This document shows, in pieces, positions 7,712 to 16,098 of a stretch of 64,000 nucleotides of DNA. The notes under the pieces were generated by a model. It saw nothing but the letters and a program-made list of their open reading frames with translations, had not been told where the DNA came from and made no database searches. The stretch spans positions 62,001 to 126,000 of the forward strand of contig NZ_WMID02000007.1 of NCBI RefSeq assembly GCF_009711165.2, read 5' to 3'. This DNA is from Flavobacterium sp. MC2016-06. Its GTDB lineage: Bacteria; Bacteroidota; Bacteroidia; Flavobacteriales; Flavobacteriaceae. Numbering within the stretch: the first letter of the stretch is position 1; the number at the start of each line of letters is the position of its first letter. The position numbers and the translations under genes were made by a program.

Positions 7712-9108
7712 AAAAAGCAGTTGTAATTTTAGTGCTTATTTTACAATTTTCTTGTTTTGCACAAAATAAGCAGCTGTTGTATAATTTTACTTCAATTCCG
7801 CAGTCATTACTTGTAAATCCTGGAGCCGATGTTTCTTATAAATTTTATTTTGGAGTTCCTATTTTATCTGGAGTTTCGGCCAATTTAGGATCGAGTAGTT
7901 TTTCTGCCTACGATTTATTTGCTAATAATGGAGTAGATTTTAATGATAAGCTCCGAAACGTTATAAACAAATCATCCAGCAACGACAAAACGCAGATAAA
8001 CCAACAGTTAGAAATATTTTCTGGTGGCTTTAGAGTAGGAGGAAGAGATAGTCAGTCTTATATTTCATTTGGAGCCTATCAGGAATTTGATTTCTTAATG
8101 TATTTTCCAAAAGATATTGCCATTTTGGCCATAGATGGAAACCAAAACTATATCGGGAAAGCATTTAATTTGGCCGATTTAAGTCTTAGAGCAGAAGTAC
8201 TTTCTGTATTTCATGTTGGATTTCATAAAAAACTGAGCGAAAAACTTGTTTTAGGCGGACGTTTGAAAATTTACTCAAGCGGGGCTAATGCTGTATCAAC
8301 ACACAATTCAGGAATTATTTATACAGGACAAGATGGACTCACACCTAATCTGTACAATCAGATAATTGATTCTAATCTAGAACTTAAAACTTCTGGAATA
8401 GCAACTTTTACGAAAGATGAATATGATGGAGATGTGGCTAGAGATATTGCTCATAACACTTTTTTTAACGGAAGTCTGGGCTTGGGTTTAGATGCTGGAA
8501 TTACCTATAATTATAGAGAAAATCTTCAATTTACAGCAAGTATAATTGATCTTGGTTTTGTAAAACAATCAAAAGATATTGAAACATTAACTTACAAGGG
8601 AAATTATATATACAATGGTGTAAATCCACTTTTTGATTTAACCAATCAGCCAAAAGATGTTTTTGATGAATTTCGCGATGCAATCCCACGAGATACTTTA
8701 TATAATAAATACACGACTTGGCGTCCGACAAAATTATATTCCTCTGTACAATATTCATTTGGAGAATATCGATCAAATGAAGACTGTGACTGCAGACAAC
8801 AAACAAAAACAAGATATGTAAATGCTGTTGGCGGACAATTGTTTTTTATGACAATGCCACGTGATCCATATATTGCTTTCACCGCTTTTTATAAACGCAG
8901 TATTTTAGAAAAGCTAGATTTTAAAGCCACCTACACAATCGATCCCTATTCTAGTGCAAATATTGGTTTAGGACTCTCTGGAACCATCTGGAAATTAAAT
9001 ATGTATGCTTTAATAGATAATGTTTTAGAATATAAAGACGTTTCCAAAGCCAACAGTCTCGCCTTTCAAATAGGTGTCAATTTTATTTTTCAAGATAAAG
9101 AAGATTGA
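7708..9108 (+). CDS. DUF5723 family outer-membrane protein
   Basis: 466 residues with a signal peptide ending SCFAQ. The mature sequence begins LLYNFTSIPQSLLVNPGA, the usual opening of DUF5723/PorP-like barrels of Bacteroidota, and continues with many alternating beta-strands. The family is thought to be outer-membrane and some relatives take part in type IX secretion, but the role here is unknown. It is coupled to the preceding lipoprotein. A long palindromic repeat follows the stop by 3 bp and probably ends the transcript. Confidence 0.75.
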   Translation: MKKAVVILVLILQFSCFAQNKQLLYNFTSIPQSLLVNPGADVSYKFYFGVPILSGVSANLGSSSFSAYDLFANNGVDFNDKLRNVINKSSSNDKTQINQQLEIFSGGFRVGGRDSQSYISFGAYQEFDFLMYFPKDIAILAIDGNQNYIGKAFNLADLSLRAEVLSVFHVGFHKKLSEKLVLGGRLKIYSSGANAVSTHNSGIIYTGQDGLTPNLYNQIIDSNLELKTSGIATFTKDEYDGDVARDIAHNTFFNGSLGLGLDAGITYNYRENLQFTASIIDLGFVKQSKDIETLTYKGNYIYNGVNPLFDLTNQPKDVFDEFRDAIPRDTLYNKYTTWRPTKLYSSVQYSFGEYRSNEDCDCRQQTKTRYVNAVGGQLFFMTMPRDPYIAFTAFYKRSILEKLDFKATYTIDPYSSANIGLGLSGTIWKLNMYALIDNVLEYKDVSKANSLAFQIGVNFIFQDKED

Positions 9109-9111
9109 TTT

Positions 9112-9193
9112 TTTAAACCATATAAGTGATATAAGCTAATTATAAAGCTATGTGCAAAAACTAAATGAACTTATATCACTTATATGGTTTAAA
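9112..9193. repeat. Dispersed palindromic repeat, family E, copy 1
   Basis: Perfect 24-bp arms at 9112-9135 and 9170-9193 (core AAACCATATAAGTGATATAAG) enclose a 34-bp loop. The same element recurs inverted at 41731-41817, with the loop ends also partly conserved. It directly follows the DUF5723 gene and may serve as its terminator. Confidence 0.85.
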
Positions 9194-9277
9194 ATGATTG
9201 ATAGCTTTGTTTGTAATACCTTTCTTATAATGAGAAAATTAAGAAAAAGTTAGTATCCAAGTTTCCAATTTATTCAC

Positions 9278-9285
9278 TATATTTG
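9278..9285 (+). promoter_or_regulatory. Putative -7 element (TATATTTG) of guaB
   Basis: A full match to TAnnTTTG, ending 26 bp before the guaB ATG. The -33 box is not obvious. Confidence 0.55.
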
Positions 9286-9311
9286 CACGCAATTCAACTA
9301 GAAATTGCAAC

Positions 9312-10784
9312 ATGATAGCACACAACTCCAAGATCATCGGCGAAGGTTTAACTTACGATGATGTATTATTAGTACCTAACTACTCGAATGTGCTTCCTCG
9401 CGAAGTGAGTATCAAATCAAAATTTTCACGAAATATAACACTAAACGTTCCAATAGTATCAGCTGCTATGGATACCGTTACAGAAAGTGCAATGGCAATT
9501 GCTATGGCACAAGAAGGCGGAATTGGTGTTTTACATAAAAATATGACGATCGAGCAGCAAGCTGCGAAGGTTAGAAAAGTAAAACGTGCAGAAGCAGGGA
9601 TGATCATTGATCCAGTAACTTTACCAATGACATCTACAATTGCAGACGCAAAAAATGCGATGAAAGAATTCGGAATTGGCGGAATTCCAATCGTTGACGA
9701 AAACAGAATCCTAAAAGGAATTGTTACAAACCGTGATTTACGTTTTGAAAAAAACGGTGCAAAACCAATTGTTGAGGTAATGACAAGTAAAAACTTGGTT
9801 ACTGTAGCAGAAGGAACTTCATTAGAGCAAGCAGAAGTAGTTTTACAAGGACATAAAATCGAAAAATTACCAGTTGTAAATGATAATTACGAATTAGTTG
9901 GTCTTATTACTTTTAGAGACATTACGAAACTAACTCAAAAACCAATTGCAAACAAAGACGTTTTTGGACGTTTAAGAGTTGCAGCTGCAATTGGTGTTAC
10001 AGGTGATGCAGTACAAAGAGCAGACGCATTAGTTGCTGCTGGAGTAGATGCAATTATTATTGATACGGCTCACGGACATACAGAAGGTGTAGTAAATACA
10101 TTGAAACAAATAAAAACAAAATTTCCAAACATAGATGTAATTGTTGGAAACATTGCAACACCAGAAGCGGCTAAATATTTAGTAGCAAATGGAGCAGATG
10201 GAGTAAAAGTAGGAATAGGACCTGGTTCTATTTGTACAACTCGTATTGTTGCAGGAGTTGGTTTTCCTCAATTTTCAGCAGTTTTAGAAGTTGCTGCAGC
10301 TATAAAAGGAACAGGAGTTCCAGTTATTGCAGATGGTGGAATTCGTTATACAGGAGATATTCCTAAAGCAATCGCTGCAGGTGCAGATTGTGTAATGTTG
10401 GGTTCATTATTAGCAGGAACAAAAGAATCTCCAGGAGAAACTATTATTTTTGAAGGAAGAAAATTCAAATCATACCGTGGAATGGGTTCTGTTGAAGCAA
10501 TGCAGACAGGTTCAAAAGATCGTTATTTTCAAGATGTTGAAGACGATGTTAAAAAATTAGTTCCAGAAGGAATTGTAGGTCGTGTTCCTTACAAAGGAGA
10601 ATTAAACGAAAGCATGCTTCAATTTATTGGAGGTCTTCGTGCCGGAATGGGATACTGTGGTTCTAAAGATATTCCAACTTTACAGGATACAGGACGTTTC
10701 GTAAGAATCACTTCAAGTGGTATTACAGAAAGCCACCCACACAATGTTACTATTACTAAAGAAGCTCCAAATTATTCAAGATAA
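9312..10784 (+). CDS. guaB: Inosine-5'-monophosphate dehydrogenase
   Basis: NAD-dependent oxidation of IMP to XMP, the committed step to guanine nucleotides. The 490-residue product has the full layout: a TIM barrel start ([11 protein letters not shown]), two CBS domains at about residues 97-210 that bind adenine or guanine nucleotides in this family, and the rest of the barrel. The catalytic loop [10 protein letters not shown] has Cys308, followed by the flap motif YRGMGS. It is a single-gene transcript with its own -7 element and a terminator. purA lies 3 kb away, so both branches from IMP are in this window. Confidence 0.98.
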   Translation: MIAHNSKIIGEGLTYDDVLLVPNYSNVLPREVSIKSKFSRNITLNVPIVSAAMDTVTESAMAIAMAQEGGIGVLHKNMTIEQQAAKVRKVKRAEAGMIIDPVTLPMTSTIADAKNAMKEFGIGGIPIVDENRILKGIVTNRDLRFEKNGAKPIVEVMTSKNLVTVAEGTSLEQAEVVLQGHKIEKLPVVNDNYELVGLITFRDITKLTQKPIANKDVFGRLRVAAAIGVTGDAVQRADALVAAGVDAIIIDTAHGHTEGVVNTLKQIKTKFPNIDVIVGNIATPEAAKYLVANGADGVKVGIGPGSICTTRIVAGVGFPQFSAVLEVAAAIKGTGVPVIADGGIRYTGDIPKAIAAGADCVMLGSLLAGTKESPGETIIFEGRKFKSYRGMGSVEAMQTGSKDRYFQDVEDDVKKLVPEGIVGRVPYKGELNESMLQFIGGLRAGMGYCGSKDIPTLQDTGRFVRITSSGITESHPHNVTITKEAPNYSR

Positions 10785-10804
10785 TTAGAGTTTTTATATA
10801 AAGC

Positions 10805-10839
10805 AAAAGGCGTAAGAGTTATATTCTTGCGCCTTTTTT
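10805..10839 (+). terminator. Rho-independent terminator of guaB
   Basis: AAGGCGTAAGA and TCTTGCGCCTT pair with one G-U around a short loop and run into a T-tract, 20 bp after the guaB stop. Confidence 0.85.
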
Positions 10840-10915
10840 ATTTGTGATATATATGTAAAACTTTGTGTCTCTGCAACATTGCGAGAGATAATACAGTTAA
10901 ATGAAATAAGTCTTT

Positions 10916-11794
10916 TTATGGAGTACCAGCCGAATTAGCTTCTCTAACTTTTTGATTGTCCAAAATATTTTTTAAGAAAGGCTGTACTTGACTCTCTATT
11001 TCGCTTTCAGAAATATCCAATGCTTTCGGATCGTTAACTAATGCAAACCAAGGTTTTGGAGCATCAAACGGATAACTTCCAAAAACAATCACCGGAGTTC
11101 CTTTTACTTTTACATTTTCGCTGTCTTTTAAAATCCATTCATCAGCCCATTTGTATAAGTATTTTGCATCTTTTTCTAATAATCTTAGGCACGAATGAGA
11201 AGCAGGATAACCAGGCAATTCATATTGATGAAAACCTACGCCTAATTTATTTTCGATGTTGAAATTCCATTTTAAATCCCATTCGTCATTAAAAGTACTA
11301 GTCGTTTTCTCAGCTTTCCAATTCGTAAAGAATAATCCTGTAGGTGTCTGGTCTTTTTTTCGTCCCATATTAGTTGGGCCGGTATAAACCAATTCGCCAT
11401 TTTCGTAAGCAGCAAAAGTTTGTGTAGGATAAGAGAAAATCAAGACTTTTGGAACATCTCCTAAAGAAGAAACGTGTATTGGAAACGGAAGATAATAAGG
11501 TAAATCACCACTAAAATCTGTCGGAACTATAATAGAATCCATTTTGGGTAAATTGGCTTTATCTGTACGGTTTATGGCATAAGCGATGCTTACTTTACTG
11601 CTGTCGGTTCCGTTTGTTTTCAACCATTCTTTGGTTTTTTCAAAATGAAAACCAACAGATTTTGGTTTCTTGTATTCAATTGCTTTTCTTTTGGTTTCAA
11701 CTGTTTTGTCTTTAGTTTCATTGTTTTTACAAGAACCTAATAAAACTAAAATAAATAACAGAAGGATATTTGATGTGTAATATAACTTTCTCAT
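10916..11794 (-). CDS. L,D-transpeptidase (YkuD family) lipoprotein
   Basis: Cross-links or anchors to peptidoglycan through a Cys nucleophile. The 292-residue product has a lipobox (VLLGSC, Cys22). The YkuD domain spans about residues 115-240, with VLIFSYPTQTFAAYENGELVYTGPT opening (shown in parts VLIFSYPTQTFAAYE) and PTGLFF. The active site is GFHQYELPGYPASHSCLRL, giving His189, His200 and catalytic Cys202. The usual SHGC is SHSC here, a mild change. The last 50 residues form an added helical tail. It probably sits on the periplasmic face of a membrane. No obvious operon partner: the upstream hydrolase gene ends 84 bp away. Confidence 0.85.
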   Translation of the reverse strand: MRKLYYTSNILLLFILVLLGSCKNNETKDKTVETKRKAIEYKKPKSVGFHFEKTKEWLKTNGTDSSKVSIAYAINRTDKANLPKMDSIIVPTDFSGDLPYYLPFPIHVSSLGDVPKVLIFSYPTQTFAAYENGELVYTGPTNMGRKKDQTPTGLFFTNWKAEKTTSTFNDEWDLKWNFNIENKLGVGFHQYELPGYPASHSCLRLLEKDAKYLYKWADEWILKDSENVKVKGTPVIVFGSYPFDAPKPWFALVNDPKALDISESEIESQVQPFLKNILDNQKVREANSAGTP

Positions 11795-11878
11795 AATGCT
11801 GATTTTATACGAGTAAAGTTCTTTTTTTAGTGCTGAAAAAAATTACACAATTTCTAGAATTGTTTATTTGATTTGCAT

Positions 11879-12823
11879 TTATATACTTGATAAAAATGAA
11901 ATAACGTCTTTATTCCATTCCAATTTGTTTTTTATTAAATAATTCTCGTGTCCAGTGTTTTTGTAGACATTCAATTTTTTCATTCCTTTTAAGTTATTGT
12001 AGATTTCATCGATTTCTTTTCGGCTTACACTTTTATCTTTTTCGCCATACAGTAATAAAGTTGGGCAATTTATATTTTTAGCATATTCACTCGGATTATG
12101 ACTAAATCCCCAATATCCATTTTGAATGCCTCCCCAAAACAATAAAATTCCCGCCATCGGAAAAGTTGGCGCATTCATTTTATTAAATCTTGCGCAAACG
12201 GTTTGATACATTGAGCCAAACGGACATTCTATAATAATACCTTTAGGTTCTATTTTATAGTCATTTATGCATTTCATTATAGATACAGCACCCATCGAAG
12301 TACCAAATAAATAGATGTTTTTTTCTCCCGTTTTGGTCAAATAATCAAATGTAGTTTTTACTTCTTCGGCTTCTTTGTAACCAATTGTAGTTTGATTTCC
12401 TTCAGAATTGCCGCTTCCCATAAAGTCTACTAGCATAGTACTGAAACCTAATTTTTGAAATTCATCTGATTTATCAAGCATCGAAGATTTTTCAGAACCG
12501 TAACCGTGAAATAGAATAATTGTTCCTTTAGATTTTTTGTTTTTAATCAGCCAGCATTCAATTTCTTTATTGCTTTTTAGTCTTAAAGTTTGATATTCTT
12601 GAGTTGGTAATTTTTTGTTTTTTGGCTTCGGATTATTAACTCCAAAAAACAACGTTTTTACTTTTTCAAAAGAAGATAATTTTTCAGGACTTTTAGTCTT
12701 TTCTGAATTGTTTTCTACAAAATGGGTAAATTTATAAGCATGAAAAAAAGCAACGATATTCATAATTATAAAAATGAATACAATTGCTTTAACGAATCTT
12801 GTTTTATTTTTAGATAATTTCAT
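11879..12823 (-). CDS. Alpha/beta hydrolase with N-terminal membrane anchor
   Basis: 314 residues. A hydrophobic helix at about residues 10-28 anchors the protein. The hydrolase fold shows the oxyanion segment LFHGYGSEKS, the nucleophile elbow GTSMGA (Ser), LYGEKDKSVS (Asp) and NTGHENYL (His), a full catalytic triad. This layout is that of the YfhR/BAAT-like family of serine hydrolases. The substrate cannot be told from sequence. It ends 84 bp from the L,D-transpeptidase gene and starts 50 bp after the Nudix gene stop, with no clear terminator between. Confidence 0.8.
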   Translation of the reverse strand: MKLSKNKTRFVKAIVFIFIIMNIVAFFHAYKFTHFVENNSEKTKSPEKLSSFEKVKTLFFGVNNPKPKNKKLPTQEYQTLRLKSNKEIECWLIKNKKSKGTIILFHGYGSEKSSMLDKSDEFQKLGFSTMLVDFMGSGNSEGNQTTIGYKEAEEVKTTFDYLTKTGEKNIYLFGTSMGAVSIMKCINDYKIEPKGIIIECPFGSMYQTVCARFNKMNAPTFPMAGILLFWGGIQNGYWGFSHNPSEYAKNINCPTLLLYGEKDKSVSRKEIDEIYNNLKGMKKLNVYKNTGHENYLIKNKLEWNKDVISFLSSI

Positions 12824-12873
12824 TTAGTTTTTAGTCAGTTTTATTTTCCCGAACTAAAATAATGAAAAACATC

Positions 12874-13455
12874 TTATATCAACCCTTTTATCTTAGCGTG
12901 CTGTAATAAAATAATAGTTTTAGCATCTTGAAGTTCACCAGACTCAATCATAGCATACGCTTCCTCAAAAGTATATTCTAGAACTTCAATATTTTCTTGT
13001 TCGTGATCTAATCCTCCGCCGTCACTTACTTTCATAGTTTCATCATATTCGCCAATAAAAAGATATACAATTTCAGTAACAGACCCTGGCGACATATAGG
13101 TTTCCATTACTTTCTGTACTTTGTTTAGTCTATATCCCGTTTCTTCTTCTGTTTCGCGAATAATAGCAGCTTCGGCATTATCTTTTTCTAAAAGTCCGGC
13201 ACAAGCCTCAATCATCATTCCTGTTTTATTTCCGTTAAGGAAAGTTGGTAAACGAAATTGTCGAGTTAGAATAACCGTTTTTTTAGTAGTGTTGTAAAGC
13301 AAAATTGCAGCGCCATTACCACGATCGTATACTTCGCGAATATGAGATTCTGTTTTTTTATTTCCTATTTGATAGTCAAAAGTTACTTTGTTTAAAATAT
13401 ACCAATTGTCTGATAATAATTTAGTTTCGGTAATTTTAATTTCTGGATTTGTCAT
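12874..13455 (-). CDS. Nudix hydrolase, NudK-like (GDP-mannose/ADP-sugar pyrophosphatase)
   Basis: 193 residues. The Nudix box is AGLLEKDNAEAAIIRETEEE followed by TGY, with the shortened spacing before REtEEETG seen in NudK-type nucleotide-sugar hydrolases. An N-terminal domain-swap strand region (residues 1-50) and the segment SPGSVTEIVYLFIGEY after the box also fit that group. It would hydrolyse GDP-mannose or a similar sugar nucleotide in the cytoplasm. The exact substrate is inferred from family likeness. The purA terminator lies just upstream, so it may have its own promoter. Confidence 0.8.
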   Translation of the reverse strand: MTNPEIKITETKLLSDNWYILNKVTFDYQIGNKKTESHIREVYDRGNGAAILLYNTTKKTVILTRQFRLPTFLNGNKTGMMIEACAGLLEKDNAEAAIIRETEEETGYRLNKVQKVMETYMSPGSVTEIVYLFIGEYDETMKVSDGGGLDHEQENIEVLEYTFEEAYAMIESGELQDAKTIILLQHAKIKGLI

Positions 13456-13477
13456 AAGTGAAATATTTTGTATAAAA

Positions 13478-13502
13478 AAACGCTCTGGATATCAGAGCGT
13501 TT
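13478..13502 (-). terminator. Rho-independent terminator of purA
   Basis: Ten-bp perfect arms (AAACGCTCTG and CAGAGCGTTT) around a 5-base loop. On the minus strand it runs into seven Ts, 8 bp past the purA stop. Confidence 0.9.
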
Positions 13503-13510
13503 AGTGGAAA

Positions 13511-14782
13511 TTATTTTGTTATTGTTTGCTTTCTGTCTGGTCCAACCGATACAATTTTGATTGGCACTTCAACTTCTTTCTCAATAAATTCAATATATTC
13601 TTTTAGCTCAATTGGCAATTCATCATACGAAGTCATTCCTGTTAAATCAGCCTGCCATCCTTTAAATTCTTTATAGACAGGAGTTACATTTTCTGGCTCG
13701 ATGTTATAAGGAAAGTGAGAAATGTTTTGTCCTTTGTAGTTGTATTCCGTACACACTTTTAAAGTTTCGAATCCTGAAAGAACATCGCCTTTCATCATCA
13801 TTAATTGTGTTACTCCGTTTACTTGAATAGCATATTTTAAAGCCACTAAGTCTAACCATCCGCAACGTCTTTGTCTTCCTGTAACAGAACCAAATTCATT
13901 TCCGATTTTAGCCATAGCAGCACCAACTTCGTCAAAAAGTTCCGTTGGGAAAGGGCCACTTCCAACACGAGTAACATACGCTTTAAAAATTCCGTAAACC
14001 TCTTTGATTTTATTAGGAGCAATTCCTAAACCAGTACAAGCTCCAGCAGCAGTAGTATTAGAAGACGTTACAAAAGGATAAGTTCCAAAATCAACATCTA
14101 ATAAAGATCCCTGAGCACCTTCGCATAAAATAGATTTACCTGCTTTTTGAGCTTGGTGCATGTATTCTTCACTGTCAATAAAATCTAATTTTTTTAATTC
14201 TTCAATAGCTTCAAAAAATTCTTTTTCAAGTTCTTCTAAGTTATATTGAATAGCAACATCATAAAAAGCAATCATAGCTTCATGTTTGTCTGCTAATGCT
14301 CTGTATCTTTCTTTAAAGTCTTCTAATTCGATATCTCCAACACGTAAACCGTTTCTACCTGTTTTGTCCATGTAAGTTGGACCAATTCCTTTTAAAGTAG
14401 AACCAATTTTTGCTTTTCCTTTAGATGCTTCAGAAGCTGCATCTAGCAAACGGTGCGTTGGTAAAATTAAATGTGCTTTTCTAGAAATGATTAATTTAGC
14501 TTTAATATCAATATTAAATTTCTCTAAACCTTCAATCTCTTTTTGAAAAACTACCGGATCTATTACAACACCATTCCCAATGATGTTTATTGATTTTTTA
14601 TGAAAAATTCCAGAAGGAATCGTTCTAAGAACGTGTTTAATTCCGTCAAATTCTAATGTATGTCCTGCATTTGGTCCTCCTTGAAAACGTGCAATAATAT
14701 CATAATTTGAGGTAAGAACGTCAACAATTTTTCCTTTACCTTCATCTCCCCATTGTAATCCTAGTAATAAATCTACGGTCAT
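13511..14782 (-). CDS. purA: Adenylosuccinate synthetase
   Basis: Joins IMP and aspartate with GTP to form adenylosuccinate, the committed step to AMP. The 423-residue product is standard: GLQWGDEGKGK (P-loop, catalytic Asp), GGPNAGHT (catalytic His), STLKGIGPTYMDKTGRNGLR, TGRQRRCGWLD and the guanine-binding VGPDRKQTI tail. The start at 14782 is an ATG and places the P-loop at residues 7-17, normal for the family. It follows a Fur-family gene on the same strand with a 97-bp gap and ends in a strong terminator. Confidence 0.98.
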   Translation of the reverse strand: MTVDLLLGLQWGDEGKGKIVDVLTSNYDIIARFQGGPNAGHTLEFDGIKHVLRTIPSGIFHKKSINIIGNGVVIDPVVFQKEIEGLEKFNIDIKAKLIISRKAHLILPTHRLLDAASEASKGKAKIGSTLKGIGPTYMDKTGRNGLRVGDIELEDFKERYRALADKHEAMIAFYDVAIQYNLEELEKEFFEAIEELKKLDFIDSEEYMHQAQKAGKSILCEGAQGSLLDVDFGTYPFVTSSNTTAAGACTGLGIAPNKIKEVYGIFKAYVTRVGSGPFPTELFDEVGAAMAKIGNEFGSVTGRQRRCGWLDLVALKYAIQVNGVTQLMMMKGDVLSGFETLKVCTEYNYKGQNISHFPYNIEPENVTPVYKEFKGWQADLTGMTSYDELPIELKEYIEFIEKEVEVPIKIVSVGPDRKQTITK

Positions 14783-14879
14783 TCTGTTTTAATTTGCGTT
14801 GAGGCAATATTAAATTGCCCTACTGATTAATGTAGTTAATTTTCTTTTTTTTTATTTTTTAAATAATTCCTTTCTTGGA

Positions 14880-15338
14880 TTATTGATTTTGCTTTTTGTT
14901 TCCGTAGAAATACAGCGAATGATTTGTGATTTCAATATCAAAAATCTCTTCGATTGTTTTTTTAATGGTTTGAATTCTTGGATCGCAAAATTCAATTACT
15001 TCGCCAGAATCAGTCATGATAATGTGATCGTGCTGTTTGTCGAAATACGATTTTTCATAGTAAGCTTGATTCTGCCCAAATTGGTGTTTTCTCACCAAAG
15101 CGCAGTCCAGTAATAACTCGATCGTGTTATATAAAGTTGCTCTACTTACACGATAGTTTTTGTTTTTCATTTTAATATAAAGGTTCTCTATATCAAAATG
15201 CTCTTCGCTATCGTAAATTTCCTGAAGTATAGCATAACGCTCAGGAGTCTTACGATGCCCTTTTTGCTCAAGATACATTGTAAAAACATTTTTTACAATT
15301 TCTTGATTTTTAGAGTTGTCAGTTGAAATTAGTGTCAT
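14880..15338 (-). CDS. Fur-family transcriptional regulator
   Basis: 152 residues. A winged helix ([14 protein letters not shown] ... [20 protein letters not shown]) is followed by a dimer and metal domain with [20 protein letters not shown]. The HDH and Glu ligands of the regulatory metal site are present. The CxxC of the structural zinc site found in many Fur proteins (LICLDCG) is replaced by MTDS, so no structural zinc is expected at that site. Whether it senses iron, zinc or peroxide cannot be decided. It precedes purA. A TATCTTTG -7 element 7 bp from the start codon implies a very short leader. Confidence 0.88.
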   Translation of the reverse strand: MTLISTDNSKNQEIVKNVFTMYLEQKGHRKTPERYAILQEIYDSEEHFDIENLYIKMKNKNYRVSRATLYNTIELLLDCALVRKHQFGQNQAYYEKSYFDKQHDHIIMTDSGEVIEFCDPRIQTIKKTIEEIFDIEITNHSLYFYGNKKQNQ

Positions 15339-15345
15339 AATCTGG

Positions 15346-15353
15346 CAAAGATA
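15346..15353 (-). promoter_or_regulatory. Putative -7 element (TATCTTTG) of the Fur-family gene
   Basis: Minus-strand TATCTTTG fits TAnnTTTG only 7 bp before the ATG at 15338, which would give an almost leaderless mRNA. No -33 TTG is visible. Confidence 0.45.
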
Positions 15354-15520
15354 ATTTTTTATTTTAATGAATAAAAGTTTAAGCTTTAAAGTTTAACTTT
15401 TCAAATCAGGATTTAGCAAGTCTGTGCGCACCTATTTTGGGCTTTTGTATTACTGTTTTCTCTGATTGAGGTTAACATATTAACATATTTATTTCTATTT
15501 ATGATAAAACTAACAATTTA

Positions 15521-16063
15521 TTATTTGACTTTTGTCATAAACATATACCAATTCCATTCCCATGTTTTTCCTTTGTCGTCGCTCATGGCTTGGCTCCAAA
15601 CTGGATTATTTTCATCTCTAGCATCCCATCTAAATACTTGATGAACTTCTTTGTTTTCGTAGATATCTTTAGAGAAAAAATGGCCCACTTTATTTTCAAA
15701 AGAACCCACCACAGGTTTGTCTAAAACTCCAGTATTAGAATCAGACCAATAAATACTCCATAATTTTGTTAACGGATTGAATAAACGAACGGTCATTCCT
15801 TCAAAAGGTTCACCGTCAAAAGTGGCGAGAAAATTATCGATATTACCTATTCCATGTAAAATTGGGTACATTTCCTGAGTCGATGGAAATTCAATCCATT
15901 CGGCACAATTACAAAGTCTCTTTTTTAGTTTTTCATTTATAATGTTTGACTTGCCTATGAAAAAATCAAAATCATTTTTAGAAGAAGAATCCGAAGCAAT
16001 AATAACAAGTTCGCCTTTTTCGTCAAAAAATAATTCAGGTATTTTTATAGTGTCTTTTTTCAT
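15521..16063 (-). CDS. Uncharacterised protein, DUF1579-like
   Basis: 180 residues with no signal peptide or membrane segment, so probably cytoplasmic. The opening DFDFFIGKSNIINEKLKKRL and later FRWDARDENNPVWSQAMSDD recall DUF1579-type lipocalin-like proteins (FDFLVGxW ... WSxDxGKTW); that link is from memory and weak. It lies 35 bp downstream of rel on the same strand, so it may be cotranscribed with it. No catalytic motif is visible. Confidence 0.6.
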   Translation of the reverse strand: MKKDTIKIPELFFDEKGELVIIASDSSSKNDFDFFIGKSNIINEKLKKRLCNCAEWIEFPSTQEMYPILHGIGNIDNFLATFDGEPFEGMTVRLFNPLTKLWSIYWSDSNTGVLDKPVVGSFENKVGHFFSKDIYENKEVHQVFRWDARDENNPVWSQAMSDDKGKTWEWNWYMFMTKVK

Positions 16064-16098
16064 AATTATAATTTTCTAAAATTAGAGTAGAAACAATT

